Of a stretch of 64,000 nucleotides of DNA, positions 46,431-58,990 are shown in pieces; within the stretch, counting starts at the first letter, position 1; the number at the start of each line of letters is the position of its first letter. The DNA is from Isoetes taiwanensis (Eukaryota; Streptophyta; Lycopodiopsida; Isoetales; Isoetaceae), in assembly GCA_021234155.1 (NCBI GenBank), contig JAJEKV010000063.1:5862341-5926340 (forward strand), given 5' to 3'. The position numbers and the translations under genes are program-made. The notes under the pieces are model-generated. The model worked only from the letters and a program-made list of their open reading frames with translations, was not told the DNA's origin and did no database searches.

Positions 46431-48370
46431 AGTTCGCAAATGAGCTGTTAAGGGGAATTATGCGCATCATACGCTGAAACGGACAAAGCTTTGAAAACTG
46501 TACACTAAATTTTTCAGGCCATGAATGTGGAAGTGCCAGATGTAATAGGCTATTCAGAGATGGACACTTCTTAGGCTATAGAGGTTGGCAAATCGCATGT
46601 TCTGTGAACAACTGAGGAACTTGATGTAACACCTAACTCTGTACCTGAAACTCAGTGATATAACAGCTCAGGCAATATCTTGTAAATTATAATGATAAAT
46701 ATGAAATGACATGTTTCAATGACTCAATTTTTGTAAGTTTATTCTCAATTACTACTTCTTTTGTTGTCAAGAACATCACACAGCAATCTTTCCCAATAAG
46801 TAGATATCTGACCCGTCACATGATGCGAATGTTCATGACCACTATCAATGTATGGATTGTCATTATCTAAATTCCTTTGCAGCACATGAACATACCAATT
46901 TCTTGCTACAAAGCTTCGCCTTCAGGAACTTTGCAATGATTTCAACACTTCCATATCATCAACTTTTACTCACGTAAGAGCTTGGCAAGGACTCCTTAAA
47001 TTGAATTTTTACACACAATAGTTTCCTTACATACTTTCTGCAATAAAATGCCAACTTCTGCTCAAGGACGACCAGTTTTTACATTCTGTGGATATAAGAT
47101 AACCTATTTCGTACTAAATAAGAATTCCAAATTTCTCAAAGTAATTAATGTTTACTTAGAAATTGTGGCATGAATATTGGTAGGGGATCTGCAACATAGA
47201 GCATAAGTTTTTTGTTTGAGATTTAATGAAAATATATTGAACATAACTAGAAGGATATATATGAAAATAATAAGGTGGAACCCCAAGGGAATAAAGGTAA
47301 AGTCATGCATAGTTCATTAGAATATACGGGTACAAACTTCTGATTGACTCAATTTGCCAAAAAAACGTTTATTCACCTTTGCTTGTCAGTTTAAACTAAT
47401 GAGATGGCGTTAGATCAATTGTGATAAGGCAAAAAAAAATCTGATTAGAAAAGGGTTGCTTACCAACAAAAGGGACAAGATCTTTCAAGACAAAGTCGAG
47501 GATAAAATTCATTTATAAGGATAAGTTTCAAGTATAATTTACTTTGCATTATCTAATTGATAAAGTTCATCTTTCATGGTGGATCTATATGATCTTCTGA
47601 ATGGACTTCTGAATTACCATAGACTCTTCTTTTCTTGCAATAGACAGGAAATCTAGAATTATCACCTCAAGTTGAAAAAAGGCATGTTTTTTTCATTTTG
47701 AGCTGCCTTTCTCGACTAATTAGTCAAGAAAGTCCCTTAGACCTTTTTTTTTTTTTTTTTAGCACGCCAGCTTAACCAAGCCTACAGCCTTCCTTGCAAT
47801 TCTAGCCTATCCACGTAGCACGTCCACCTCACCAAAATCTGAGGTGCCATGTCCTGCACCTTTAGATGGTCTCTTTTACAAATCAATGGCCAAGAAAATT
47901 CGAAAATTGGCCAAAAATAGCATGGAGATGGAGAAAGTCGCGAAATAACTTCCTCTTTCCATCGAGCCTGTGTTTTTTATTTTTCATGCGTTCTCTCATG
48001 CAACGACTAAAAATCGTAGGGTTCTGCCAATTCCTTTACCCTTTCTCCCCTTTCTCTCTGGACGTGGGATTTGGGTGCTAGGGTTTGCTCTTTGTGAAAG
48101 CCATAGTTTCTACATACGTGTCGATTGTAACGGTTGGGCTCGTTGGAAAGCTTATTTCAGCTCTTTCAGCGGTGTATAACATCAATACTTTTGATTCAGG
48201 TTGATACCAGATTGGCATTTTCCGGACAGGTACGGGACAACGGGTAGTAGGACAAATGGCAAAAAGAAACATTTGTAGATGGACCGCGTAAACAAAAAAG
48301 AGGGAACCGAGGGATGCCGGGTCGATCATCGGGACTGGGGTCTTGGGAGCAGGGGCCGGAAGTATCAAGA
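46431..48370. other. No recognisable gene
   Basis: AT-rich and featureless apart from a T-run of about 18 at 47744-47761. The part after about 47860 changes in composition and may be the 5' untranslated region of the LINE that follows. Confidence 0.5.
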
Positions 48371-48676
48371 AAATGGGGAACCTAGTTTTTTCTCCACAAA
48401 CGGAAGCTCCAGAGAAAACCCACCCGCGTGAGGGTACAAGTGACCAAGCAAGATGCTAGATGCCGCTGGCCAGATGAGGGCAGCCATGGAATTTCAACCC
48501 CGCCTATGAAGACATCAATGGAGGCCTCTCATCCAAAAACATGGTAAGTGATTTGAAATCTTTCTTGTTAGCTCATGCAAGCAGAAGTGGAGAATTGTCG
48601 ACGATAATATGATAATGGAATTAGAGCAGTTCAAGAAGGAATTAAAGCGTAATTTGAAGCTTTCAAGCAAGAGGTT

Positions 48677-49162
48677 TTGAGTGAAGATAGTGATTGCGAA
48701 GATGATGTAGAAGATCAGGAAGAAAAGGACATCTCTGGAATCCAAAAGCAATTATCAGCTTTTATAGAAGAGCAAGAAAGGAGAGAAAAAGCATTGAACA
48801 TCCGTTTGATTGGCATACCGGAACAGACCAGAGAAAAGACCAAAGATATTGTTCAGGCTTTTTGTGAAAATGAACTGGCGGTGATAGATTCAGGCATTAC
48901 AGATGCATTTCGGATTGGCAAACAAACTGATAGGGATCGTCACATTATTGTCAAATTTAGATCAAAGGAAGACAAGATTAATATACTGAAAAAGAAGACC
49001 ATGCTCAAGGGAAAGAAGATCGGATCAATGATGATCTTACTAAGAACCGGCCAAGAGTACAAGGAACAAAGGATCCTCAAGGAAGCAAGGCAAGCGGGGA
49101 AAAAGCGTCTTGGCGACGGGGAAGGTCATGGTGGAAAATCCAGAAAATACATAGGTATTTGA
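48677..49162 (+). CDS. LINE ORF1 protein (L1 ORF1p-like, RNA binding)
   Basis: An uninterrupted 161-codon frame. It begins with an acidic and coiled-coil segment (EDSDCEDDVEDQEEKD), followed by EEQERREKALNIRLIGIPEQ, where NIRLIGIPE is the hallmark start of the L1 ORF1p RNA-recognition domain, then IVKFRSKEDKINILKKK and the end of the C-terminal domain. In the family this forms trimers that coat the element RNA and chaperone nucleic acid. A coiled-coil stretch upstream (about 48600-48675) lies behind a frame break, so the natural start is probably earlier. Confidence 0.75.
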   Translation: MSEDSDCEDDVEDQEEKDISGIQKQLSAFIEEQERREKALNIRLIGIPEQTREKTKDIVQAFCENELAVIDSGITDAFRIGKQTDRDRHIIVKFRSKEDKINILKKKTMLKGKKIGSMMILLRTGQEYKEQRILKEARQAGKKRLGDGEGHGGKSRKYIGI

Positions 49163-49175
49163 GACCACTAGGATA

Positions 49176-50200
49176 ATGTGTTGGAACATAAATTCTATTA
49201 GTCAGTATAAAATAGATGTAGTAGATGATCTATTTTCAAATGTAGATGTTTTGTTCTTCTTAAAAACCCGTGAAAATGAAGAAAAGGTTTACCGGACATA
49301 CATGGGTTTATACTGTTGCACTCAGTTTGGCACAATAAAGCAATGGCGCCCTAAAAGGACATGGCGGGATTGCATGCTATGTGGTCGGGCATGAAATACA
49401 GGTGAAAATAATGAATGAAAGAGGATCATTCAAAGATATCCGGTGGAGTTACAAGGCCGTAAAGGTAAGATCTTTTGTGGCGGGATGTTACTTTTCACGA
49501 GAGAATCGGTGTATATTTCGCACCACCGGATCGGGATGACCCTTTTTAGCTTAGAACAGGATGTGCTTTCATGGTTTGCCGGATGGTGATGTTCTCTTAT
49601 TAGGAGATTTCAACGGCGCATTGCTACCTAAACAAGCGCCTATCGCTAGCATGGAAGGGATCCGTATGGGTTGAGATGTGATGATAAGGAATATCCCGGG
49701 AAGGATGGAGTAGAACCACGGCAGATAGAATAAGATGGCCTACACCCCAAGGCAACCATGTGCTTAATATGTGCGGCGGGCTTGATTTATTGGTTTATAA
49801 TGGCTGAGAGGTTTCCGTGCGGTAAGTGCACATGCGTAAATGCAAGTGTTGTTGATCTCGATTCTTGCTACATCCCCTTTTTGCGTAACGTGATGTTACA
49901 TATGTCTATAGGGAAGAGATGGAAAAAGATCTCGATCATACATCGATACTTGATTGTGTTAAGCACCAAGAATTACACATGCCACCGTGCACGCGTTGTG
50001 TCCTAAGCCTCGCGATAATGATGAAATATCATAAAGTGGAAAGCTATATGAAGAAGTGTGAGGCAAGAGCCTCCCACAACAAAATTGGCCCAAATCAAAC
50101 AATCGATAAATTAAGTGACAAGATTGCGGTGGTTAGTTCTAGATGTTGCCATCGATTGTTTTTGTCTCCACGCAGAAGATGAAGGGGTTGCCATGCAATA
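49176..50200 (+). pseudogene. LINE endonuclease domain (APE type), decayed
   Basis: MCWNINSISQYKIDVVDDL with LFFLKTREN (49176-49270) is the N-terminal strand and EN motif equivalent to LFFTETRE. LLLGDFNGALLP at about 49590-49625 supplies the conserved GDFN metal-site motif. It nicks target DNA in the family. Frames shift between blocks. Confidence 0.75.
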
Positions 50201-50639
50201 GTTGGTTTGATCGTCTTGTAGAGCAAAAAAAAAGAGAGGCATTTAAGGTGCAAGAGGGGGAAGATAGGCGAGATTAAAGAAAGAATATTGCACTCATTTA
50301 AATCAAAAGAAAAAGTATGTGTATCGAGACAAGGGAGCTGACACGTGACACTATATGCATCCCAAAAATTACGGAATGAGCTTAAGCCTAAGATGAAGCG
50401 TGGTGAAACCCACTGGAAACCATGGCTTTAGTAAGCCGGGTCATAAGATGTATCACATCGGAGGAATATTGCCGATAATATTGACTTACGAGGATGTAGG
50501 CGGTGCTTTGATTTGGAAAACTTAGAAGAAGGGTTAAGTCATCTTGCCAGCGGAAAGCGGTGATTCAATTGGGCTGGTAGCCAAAATGTTCAAATAAGTG
50601 GTAACTCAATACATGTTGCACCGTTGTCATTATTTAACA

Positions 50640-51510
50640 ATGTTTTGTGCAAAGGGTTTCCTGACCGGGTAGCTGAACAGAGTTATCCCCTTGCATAAAG
50701 CTGGAGATGAGAATGATCCCCGAAATTACCGAATGATTCTGGTTAGTAGTTTATATGCCAAATTATTTGTCGCTATGTGAATTGTAAATTGAGCACAAAT
50801 TTCAAAAACATAATGTTAGAGCCACCGACGAAAGTGTGGGCTTTAGACCAAAAGATCGCCAGCTGATCATTTGGTTACTTTTATGAGCTATGGTTGATTC
50901 GGTTAAGGGTAAGAAAAACCCTTTATGCTCTTTTGTTGATTATGCTAAGGCATTTGACAATCGTGATCTCGCTGTAGTAATTTATGGGAGAGAATGGAGG
51001 CCCTAGGGGTACCAATTGAGCTTAGACATGCGTTGAAGATACTTTATGATAAAGTTTGGTACAACTATCATCCCCTACATTGAGCAATCTTGCTTGAGAT
51101 GTGGTAGAAAGTAACATTGGAGGAAGCAAGGGTGCCCATTGTCGCCACACACTATTTGGCCTGTTCATAGACCAACTGGGGGCTTGGATGTCCAGAATAT
51201 GGCGGGGAGGGGACCCCATTGTTTAGATGCATGGTTACATTGCTCTTATATGCTGATGATGTTGTTCTTCTTTCCCATTCGATTGGAAGGCATGCGGAAG
51301 CATTTAGATGTGACCGGGCACATTTTCGTGGAACGTAAAAGTATGAGGGTAAATATGTCAAAGACTAAGATGATGGTATTTGGGACAAATAAAGTAGATC
51401 GTCTTAAATTCCTCTATCATGGAGAACACATGGAAATTGTCACCTCATATAAGTATCTAGGGATACATGTGGACAAGGGACATAGCTGGAACTCTATTTA
51501 TTGAGCATAG
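50640..51510 (+). pseudogene. LINE reverse transcriptase, decayed
   Basis: Blocks in changing frames: YPLHKAGDENDPRNYRMI (about 50690-50740), FVDYAKAFD (about 50932-50958) and the catalytic YADDVVLL (51249-51272). MSKTKMMVFGTNK and SYKYLGIHVD (51350-51475) follow. These are the standard non-LTR RT motifs in order. Confidence 0.85.
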
Positions 51511-52517
51511 AAATGGAGGCCTGAAAGCACTATATAGCATGCGCCGTAAAAGTGGAAAAGTAGAAATATGGACTTTAGCCCAGGCGCACATTATATCGAG
51601 TCTTTGGTCCAAGCAGTTTTGCTCTATGGGTGTGAAGTATGGGGGCCGGGATTATCTGTAGAATCCAGGGAAAAGATTGAGAAAGTGTAGAAGAAGTTCC
51701 CGAGAACGTAACTGGGTACTAAAGCTCAAACTCCATATGATATCTTTGCTTGTAGAGTGTGGCATGATGCCACCAGAGCCCTATGCAGGCGCTTACATAT
51801 CTCTCTAAGTTGCTATTTGATATGCGGGAAGATAGCTTACCAAGGCTAGCATTAGAAGAAAACAAAGAGACAAAGGGATGGTACTCAGATATAGGGGAAT
51901 GGATGAGGAAGTGGGGATGGACATTCATGATATATCGTGAGAATAAGGGCAATCTAAGAGAGTGGGTGCATGAGCACCTCATTAGAAGAATTTGGAGAGT
52001 CCAGGAGACAAAAAAACATTTCTATAGGCATTATATAAATCCCACTCTCAAGATGCCAAATACCTCCAAAGGAAGGTGTGTCTTTGAACTATGAGATGAT
52101 CTGGCGGGATCTGGCTTAGCTCCCATGGGCTTGGGGTTGAAGTGGGGCCGTTGGAGTAATATTCCCCATGAATTGAGAGTTTGCAAAGTATGCAATATGG
52201 GAGAAGTAGAAGATGAATTACATGTCATCGTGGGTGCCCATCATACTGGGGATTCGAGATAAGTCCACATCCATTCAAACTCTTTTCTTTGAATTCTTTG
52301 ATATGCTGGACATCACATTGGGAAATACTTGAAGGAAATATTGATACAGAGAGAACAATTAATGAGTATTAAGGATTGTAATGTTATACATGATGAGAGA
52401 TGGGAAGAGTCTAATGCATTCTTGTCAGAAGATGCATTAGAGGATATCTTTTATAACGTTGAATATGTACATTGATCGTCTCATAGACCTGGTGGTCTAC
52501 AGACGTAATAAATACAA
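51511..52517 (+). pseudogene. LINE ORF2 C-terminal region
   Basis: QAVLLYGCEVWGPGL (about 51608-51655) and REKIEKVQKKFLR continue the RT thumb, and ALEDIFYNVEY (about 52435-52470) ends the protein shortly before the CATTT tail. Between them the frame is open over short stretches (51783-52094). Confidence 0.65.
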
Positions 52518-52553
52518 CATTTCATTTCATTTCATTTCATTTCATTTCATTTC
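52518..52553 (+). repeat. CATTT microsatellite tail of the LINE
   Basis: About seven tandem CATTT units terminate the element, in the position where other LINEs have poly-A. Confidence 0.85.
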
Positions 52554-52649
52554 TCCTTCAGACCTTCCTTTCCCTCAAGCTTTTCTTTGTCCTTTCTCGA
52601 TGGGCCTCTTGCTTTCTGAACAATATTTTTCGTTCCTTCTTTTTTTCAG

Positions 52650-53135
52650 TCCACGGTTTCCTTCTTCCGAGACAGAATCATGATGCTGCTGGGCAGCCTT
52701 ATTGGAATCAGGGCAGAAGCCTCGTTGGATAACGGGGCTACAAATGGCAGAAGAAATGGTGCAGGTATGAATATGCAGGTATTCTCGACAATATATGCTT
52801 AGAATTTATTTGCTTTGTAAATATGGTTCTTTGATTTCTTTTGAAGTTTATTTGCATAGTCTGCGTCTTGAACTGTTTTAGAAAATGGTTATTTGCTTGG
52901 TAACCATAGTTTTTTTATTTATTTTGCTGTTTTCTTTCATTCGAGTAGCAGATCTGCCACATGCTTAAGGATGTTGTATTCAAGTAGCACAAACCTGCAT
53001 CTTCAACTGATTTATTCAGATATGTTGTTATGGTGTTGTTTAAACATTTTCCAGAAAATGTCCATATCTGGAGTTGCTTCACTCAATACAGGGATGCACC
53101 GTTTGCATCAAGTGCATCCTGAAAGACCAGGGTAA
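52650..53135 (+). pseudogene. Two exon-like fragments of an unknown gene
   Basis: A block around 52670-52763 ends GGTGCAG/GTATGAAT, a good donor. A second block (about 53056-53131) starts after TTTTCCAG and ends CCAGG/GTAATT, encoding GVASLNTGMHRLHQVHPERP in one frame. They look like two exons about 290 bases apart, but the joint frame is not clear and I do not recognise the gene. Confidence 0.35.
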
Positions 53136-53404
53136 TTTTTACTTGTTTGGCTTAACTTATATGTTTAAAGTTGGCTTCCAAGCTGCTCTACTGAACACAA
53201 GCTTGATACAAAGGAGAAAACGAATATCTATTGTTACGTTTATTGTATCCATGTGCAAGAACAATTATACATTCTTCTTGTTTTGCAATAATCCTTAGAA
53301 CATTATTTTATTTCAAGCCATCCGATTGTTGTCATGTGTCCGGATAGCAACATTTCTTTTGTTTGTTCGGTTGAAAGGTCTATCAAGTCATTATAAGATA
53401 TGTT

Positions 53405-54480
53405 AAAACTATTTTATGCCTTTTTAGCTAGTTGTAGACTGGGAGGTAGATATTCAAAATTCTCAGTGGCATGTCGCCAACATTTTGCGAAACCTCTACC
53501 TTTTGACACGAGTTTGTGCCAAGTGTGCAGGTCCGGACATTGGTAGTGTGAGTAGTTGATCATGAATGGCGACATCACGGGATGATTCTGTTTGGTGCTA
53601 TTATATGAACTCAACAAAGTGAATGTAATCTTCCCACTTAATGCGCTTGTTCGGACATAGTTTCTTAGCATATCTTCAAGATTACATTGTTGGATTCTGT
53701 TTGCCCATCCATCGAGGGATGATAGGTAGTGCTCATGGGCGGCTTTATGCGGATCGTCGCAAAAAGATCCTCAATCAAAAGGCACTTTCGGGAACTTGAA
53801 GTCAGCCGGAGATGATCTCTCGACGGCATACCATGGAGCCGAAGATTTCCTTGGTGAAGAGAGAGCGTATCCGAGGTACGTGTCGATGGTCACGCAAGAC
53901 ACAAAGTGTGCCATCAACCGGCGGCTTATGCGACCACAACCATCGGGGGCATCTTTTTCCTCTTGTCGTCTCCGGGAGCCCATTATGAAGTCCATCTTGA
54001 TGACTTCCCACTTAGCGTTGGCACGCTAATGGTTCCAATGCTCTTGGAATTCAAAGCTTCACTTGCGCCTTAAATGCGCTGACACGGTGACACTCTTTAA
54101 TGTATCGAACTACCGCTTTCTTCATCCACGACCAATAATAAGCTGCAAGCTTTGGAAAATATGTCTTCATAAATCTTGCATTGGCCGGTTTATTGGATTG
54201 TGGGTGTCGTGGAGAATCAACTTCCTCCTCGATGATTCGAGGCACACACAACTTATATTTATGAAGTACAAAGGTTACCTTCCTTCTTAAAATTCTTGAA
54301 GGTCTCCCTTTCCTTATTCCCTGTTCTTGCCTCTTTGCACATGCTCGCCCCACACTTCCTTGAATGCATCTATCGGCAAGGTTTCTTCGATCTTCCTTCC
54401 AACTCTGCGGGTGAGCGCCGAGATTGGTGGGTTGAACTCTTGTTGTCGAGGATGCCTTTGAAGCGCGATCCGCTACCACA
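53405..54480 (-). pseudogene. Gypsy integrase remnant (minus strand)
   Basis: 54051-54479 has HKYKLCVPRIIEEE, then ARFMKTYFPKLAAYYW and VVRYIKECH, the HHCC zinc region. 53771-53995 carries MDFIMG and later FVSCVTIDTYLG, the catalytic core start. 53414-53671 reads SSYNSTKQNHPVMSPFMINY. Frames are interrupted. Confidence 0.8.
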
Positions 54481-54489
54481 TTGAGCTTC

Positions 54490-55130
54490 CGGCTTATAAA
54501 CTATAACAAAATCGTATTCTCGAGGAACTCCATCCACCTTTGTCACCAGTTGATATGTGGGTTGCATGAACACGTGTGGAGGCTCTGGATGATCAGGTAT
54601 CGGTGGAACTTCCTTTCCATGGTAGTGTACCCTCCAATTTTAGTGTTCGACAACCGCAAGCAACTCTTGGTCATGAGTGAATTGTGGCGTTTAAGTTTCT
54701 GGCCGCTCATCTTCCAATATCATAAGCCACTACCCGCTTTCTTCTTTGCATCGCACTTTGTGGCAATTTTACTTGCATCCATCGCCACAAGTTTGTCCTT
54801 CAACCGCGTGGTCGACGGGGCGGTTGTCAAAGCTTCCTTCAATATCTCAATCTGGCAGGCTTTCTTACGCGATTGGTCTGCCCAATCCTTTACTTTTTTA
54901 CGCCGTCAAATCGGATTAGCGGGGCCGATATTTTTTGCAAAGTTCTTCCACGAACTTCCTATAATACCACAACTAGGCCGAAAGCTTCCGACCTCGTGGA
55001 TGTTCTTAGACCGCCGGCCAATGTATGGCCGATCTTGGGGATCCATTGAAATCCCCTCAAAGCTGAGAGATCTACGTGCCCCGGATACTCTACCCCGGCA
55101 CTTTGACAACTTAGCGCATTAACCGATTGC
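54490..55130 (-). pseudogene. Gypsy RT thumb and RNase H region, badly degraded
   Basis: Position between RT and IN requires this content, and fragments are visible on the minus strand, but the frame breaks repeatedly. The 213-codon plus-strand frame at 54481-55122 is an antisense shadow. Confidence 0.55.
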
Positions 55131-55560
55131 CTTCTTAGCTTCGAGCACTAGAATGTACAAATGCGTGTTCTTCGAGTTTTTGTACACTTAGAATATCATC
55201 AAAGAATACTATAACAAAAGTATCCAAAAACTCCCTGAAGATGTCGTTCATAAGCCTCATGAACGTTGCTGGGGCGTTTGACAAGCCAAAACGGCATTAC
55301 GGTGAACTCGTAATGCCCATACCGGTCCCGAATGTTGTTTTTGTGGACGTCTTCTTCTTTAATCGATCGTGGGTACCCTGACCTCGGGGTCTATCTTGGA
55401 AAACCTTGGCGCCAGAACTCGATCCATAGTCGTCCGATTCTCTGAGTGCCATTTATTCTTGATGGTGTGCTTGTTTGGCTTGTAATCTATGCACATCCTT
55501 AAAAGCGCCATCCTTCTTCTTCACAAAAGGATGGGTGCCCCAAATAATGAGGCTTAGGTT
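55130..55560 (-). pseudogene. Gypsy reverse transcriptase remnant
   Basis: The minus strand reads HPFVKKKDGAFKD near 55540-55500, then [18 protein letters not shown] and [14 protein letters not shown] near 55290-55190, including the catalytic DD pair. Confidence 0.85.
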
Positions 55561-56141
55561 TAATGAACCCCTAGGTCAAACAACTCATGCAATTGCTTTT
55601 TATTTCGGCCCGACTCTTGCGTCGTCATCTGTCTGGCCCTTTTTGCCGTAAACCCGTGCACGGTTGAGTGCTATCTCACACTTTCGACTCCCTTTATGGA
55701 GGAAGCTGCTTGATCTCAAATGCAGGAAGAGATCATGGAACTCCTTTACCAACAGCTATCTGCTTTGGTAATTTTCTTGAGCACCTTATCTTCCTTGCTT
55801 TCTTCGACTCGGGCTCTTGATCTGAAGCTTGAAGACATAGGGCTACACCTTTCGCTCTTTATGCACTTGAGCAGCCACTTACTCTCGACATACATTGCAT
55901 GATAGGAACAACTTCTTTACCCTCGCAATTTCTATGATCTTGCCGTTAGGCGTTAAGGTCACTTTCACGGTTTCCACGGTCGATGATGACCTTTCTTTGG
56001 GCGAGGGTACTCCATCTTAGATGATCAAATCATACTTCCGATGTTCATCATACGCTCCCATTTTTGGATGTTGATCCCCACGACAAATCGATGTCTAAAT
56101 TTATCCTCTTACTGCCAGGTGTGTCTCATTGCCACGCTTTG

Positions 56142-56345
56142 CTAATACCACGGGTCTCGCTTTGGCTTCAGCGGCTTGAGCTTCAACATCTCGACCATTA
56201 CGGGAGGCGCAAAAGGTGTGGGTGCTCCCGTATCTATCGGGACTATAAAAGACTTGGCCTTGGCCTTCCCTACTGTGGAGATTACGTCACGATTTTTTGC
56301 TTGGTACGAATCCAGGAGCCGCAAAGATGTGACACTCACCACTGA
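56142..56345 (-). pseudogene. Gypsy protease remnant
   Basis: An open minus-strand frame includes KSFIVPIDTGAPT, where DTG is the retropepsin catalytic triad, followed by PPVMVEMLKLKPL. Confidence 0.7.
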
Positions 56346-56849
56346 ATGAAGTAGCGTGCTTCCCGCCGATGCGTCGTCGGGGAGAGTCTCCCATCCACCC
56401 ATCTCTGGCGATCGCATTCATGACAAAAGGCGGTTTACAGCACGATACGTGGCACGGTGGAAGCACACAGGCGGTATTTGTTTCTCAATGCACTCTGCCT
56501 CTTCTCCTTAGGTATTGAATTCAAAAGGATCGCGCGGCTTTCGAATAGTTTGACCCTTCTTGTTGCGGCTTATCCTTGAAGGATACACTGTTTCTTTTCT
56601 TCTTTGCTTTCCATAACTGCCTTTGTATGGGGCCTTTCTGAGATCTGGACTAAAGGCTGCTCTAGGGCTTCTCTTCCGTTGCTTTGCCCTTATCTGGTAG
56701 TAATTGTTTACTTGCTTTGTTACGAGGTAGGATCCTTGCGGTATTTGCTTTCGATTCCTTCACGATCTTTGTTCAGGATTAATTGCTCTTACCAGCTTCC
56801 TTATCACCGTCGTTTAATCCCTCGATGTGCCCTTCCCAGCATGCATGGC

Positions 56850-58990
56850 GTTCACTTTCGACCCGACACATAAAGCCTGGTTTCATGAACTCTTGGAGGT
56901 GTATTTACTGCGGACTTGTTGCTCTGCTCTAAGCAGATAAATTTTTGCATCATGTGGCATTTGTGCTCCCCTTGGCACATAATTGGCGGAATGCCTTTGA
57001 GAATTCCGAGAAACCTAGCATTTGTCGGCAAACTTATAATCTTTTGCATGCCCTTTCCACCATATCCGGTCTTGGCCTTGAGTTCCATTTGTTGCCAACT
57101 TTGCCTTTGTCCTTGTCCTTCATTACGTATGCATTCCCATATTCATTCATCTCGTCCGGCCAGGACCTCTGCCTCCATGCGACATTTGTCTTTGAGAACT
57201 GTTCAAGCTTTCTTGCTTTCCATATGTTGCTCAGGATTACCCGGATCTACTTTCTTCTACGGTAGTCGGGGTCCTTGTGTCCACGGTGCATCGTCTCTCG
57301 ATCCTGCACCTCTTCCACCTCTTCCTCCGGGTCAGTCAGAATCGGAAGGCTTGTGTCGGAGAGTCGGGTGCTGGGGGACCTCCTTCTCTTGCTCTTCTTC
57401 TTATCCTTTCTCGTCTTTGAAGGTGGTGCTTGCGGCTACTAGACGTTGTGATCTGGGCCAACTGCTGCTTGCGCTGCCAATAAGGCCTTTATTTCTTGAA
57501 GGTCCGATCTCATCAGCGACATCTCCTCTTGGGGGAGTCATGGGGCGAATTCTTAAATCGGGTTCCTTGCAAGGTCTTTGTCATGCGGCGGAGTCTCTTC
57601 ATCTCTCTGGACTTTGGTCTTGCTCATTTTGCTCTTGGACCTCTAGCTGCATACACAAATAGGTCTTAGCCTTACGGTTTAGCTTTGTTTGTTTTATTGC
57701 ATTATATGTGTTTGATGATATAGTTGTGGAAACAAAATACATCAACAAAACATTTAGAATGCCAAACAAAATGTATTTATATGTATAGTAGACTTAATTA
57801 CGATGCCTCAAGGATCAAGAGTAACTATTCTTGGAATCTCCGTGGGGATGGGTTATCCTCAAAGGAACTTAACCTAGGGATTTCCTACTTAGAAGCGTCC
57901 CAAGTTCCGAGGATATTCGTTGGTGTTCAGCCCCTGCAAGACTGTCACCAAGTCTTCCACCATCGCGGTCGGAAGTGTAGGCCGCGATCCGCTGCTAATC
58001 TTCCTGAGTCGGTAGGGTACCCGCGAAAGTCAAAAGATATCGATTGCCCACCGTTCTCTTGACTAGGATGACATGGTCAGCTGTTGGAATCGGTACCCAG
58101 CATGCCGCCAAATCCACGAGTGCTGGCGAGCATGAATACTCCTTCTTCGCCCCTTTGGCTGAATTTGCGGTGGATGACCGCTATTCTCCCGGCCCAACAG
58201 CAGAGGAACGTAGTACCTTAACGACTTGTCCTTGCCCGTTGCTGTTGATTCTTCGTCGAGTCGGGCACTAGCTCTATGTCTTCTTGCATGTTCATCCACA
58301 TGCACTTCCGTCAGGTCTCTGTGGTCCCTTATTGTTGATGCTAGGCCTGTCAGGTTGATCTCGCCTCTTCTCTGGATTGACCCGTGGAAGCTGGTGTCGA
58401 AGCACTCGGCATCAAAATATTTGTGGTCTTGTCTCGGATCCCCATTCGTTCTTGGATGGCGTAGAATTCTTCTTGAAGAAGATCCTTCGCTGTCACCAAT
58501 TGCCGGATGCTGCTATATACCTCGATATCTGAAGTCAACTCCCTGGTGTAAGTCGGCTTCTCTTACGTGGATTGGGAAGTCGGAAGCTTCCCGATCGATA
58601 AAATCATCTATATCTGGTTGTTGCCGCAGAAGGTGCAGCAACTCATCGCGTCTGTACTCCCTGGCTCTGCATTCGGGGAGGTTCTGGATGTCACTTTCGG
58701 GTGAGCGGTACTCTGGCCGTTGATGATGATATGGGGCTAGGCTTGTGATACCTGCTTGCGGCGGAGAGAGCGATGCTTCGGGTCTGCAGGTCCTAGTCGA
58801 AAGACTGTATCTCCTGCTCTGCTTGTTGCCGCTCTTGGTCGGGGTTGAACTCGACGTAGTCTTTGTCATCTGAGTTGAGATCTTCGTCTTCGGCTCTTCC
58901 TCCTTGCTCCGCTTGATATTGCAAGAGGAGCTGACCTTCTGCTGAAGAGGCTAAGGGGTCTACATCCATGGCCGGGATAGATGGTTCTCC
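56850..58990 (-). pseudogene. Gypsy gag remnant
   Basis: The start is MDVDPLASSAEGQLLLQYQA near 58970, followed by an acidic stretch and then RDELLHLLRQQPDIDDFID (about 58655-58600) and SLRYYVPLLLGRE (about 58220-58185), which corresponds to RYYLP in the chromovirus gag. A degraded CCHC-like region lies near 57000. Open plus-strand frames here (for example 56916-57662) are shadows. Confidence 0.7.

Larger units (their letters stand above)
48371..52553 (+). mobile_element. L1-type LINE, decayed, ending in a CATTT repeat
   Basis: The plus strand carries ORF1, an apurinic-type endonuclease, a reverse transcriptase and a long C-terminal region, ending in about seven CATTT units (52518-52553) in place of a poly-A tail. 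Both main frames are broken by many indels. The 5' boundary is a guess; 48371 is where an upstream ORF1-like coding character begins, and a target duplication was not found. Confidence 0.85.

Noticed and set aside
54481-55122. 213-codon plus-strand open frame
   Set aside because: It lies antisense to the gypsy pol region, which has recognisable motifs on the minus strand; the plus frame has none.
56916-57662. 248-codon plus-strand open frame
   Set aside because: Antisense to the decayed gypsy gag; composition is leucine- and serine-rich as expected from the opposite strand, with no family motif.
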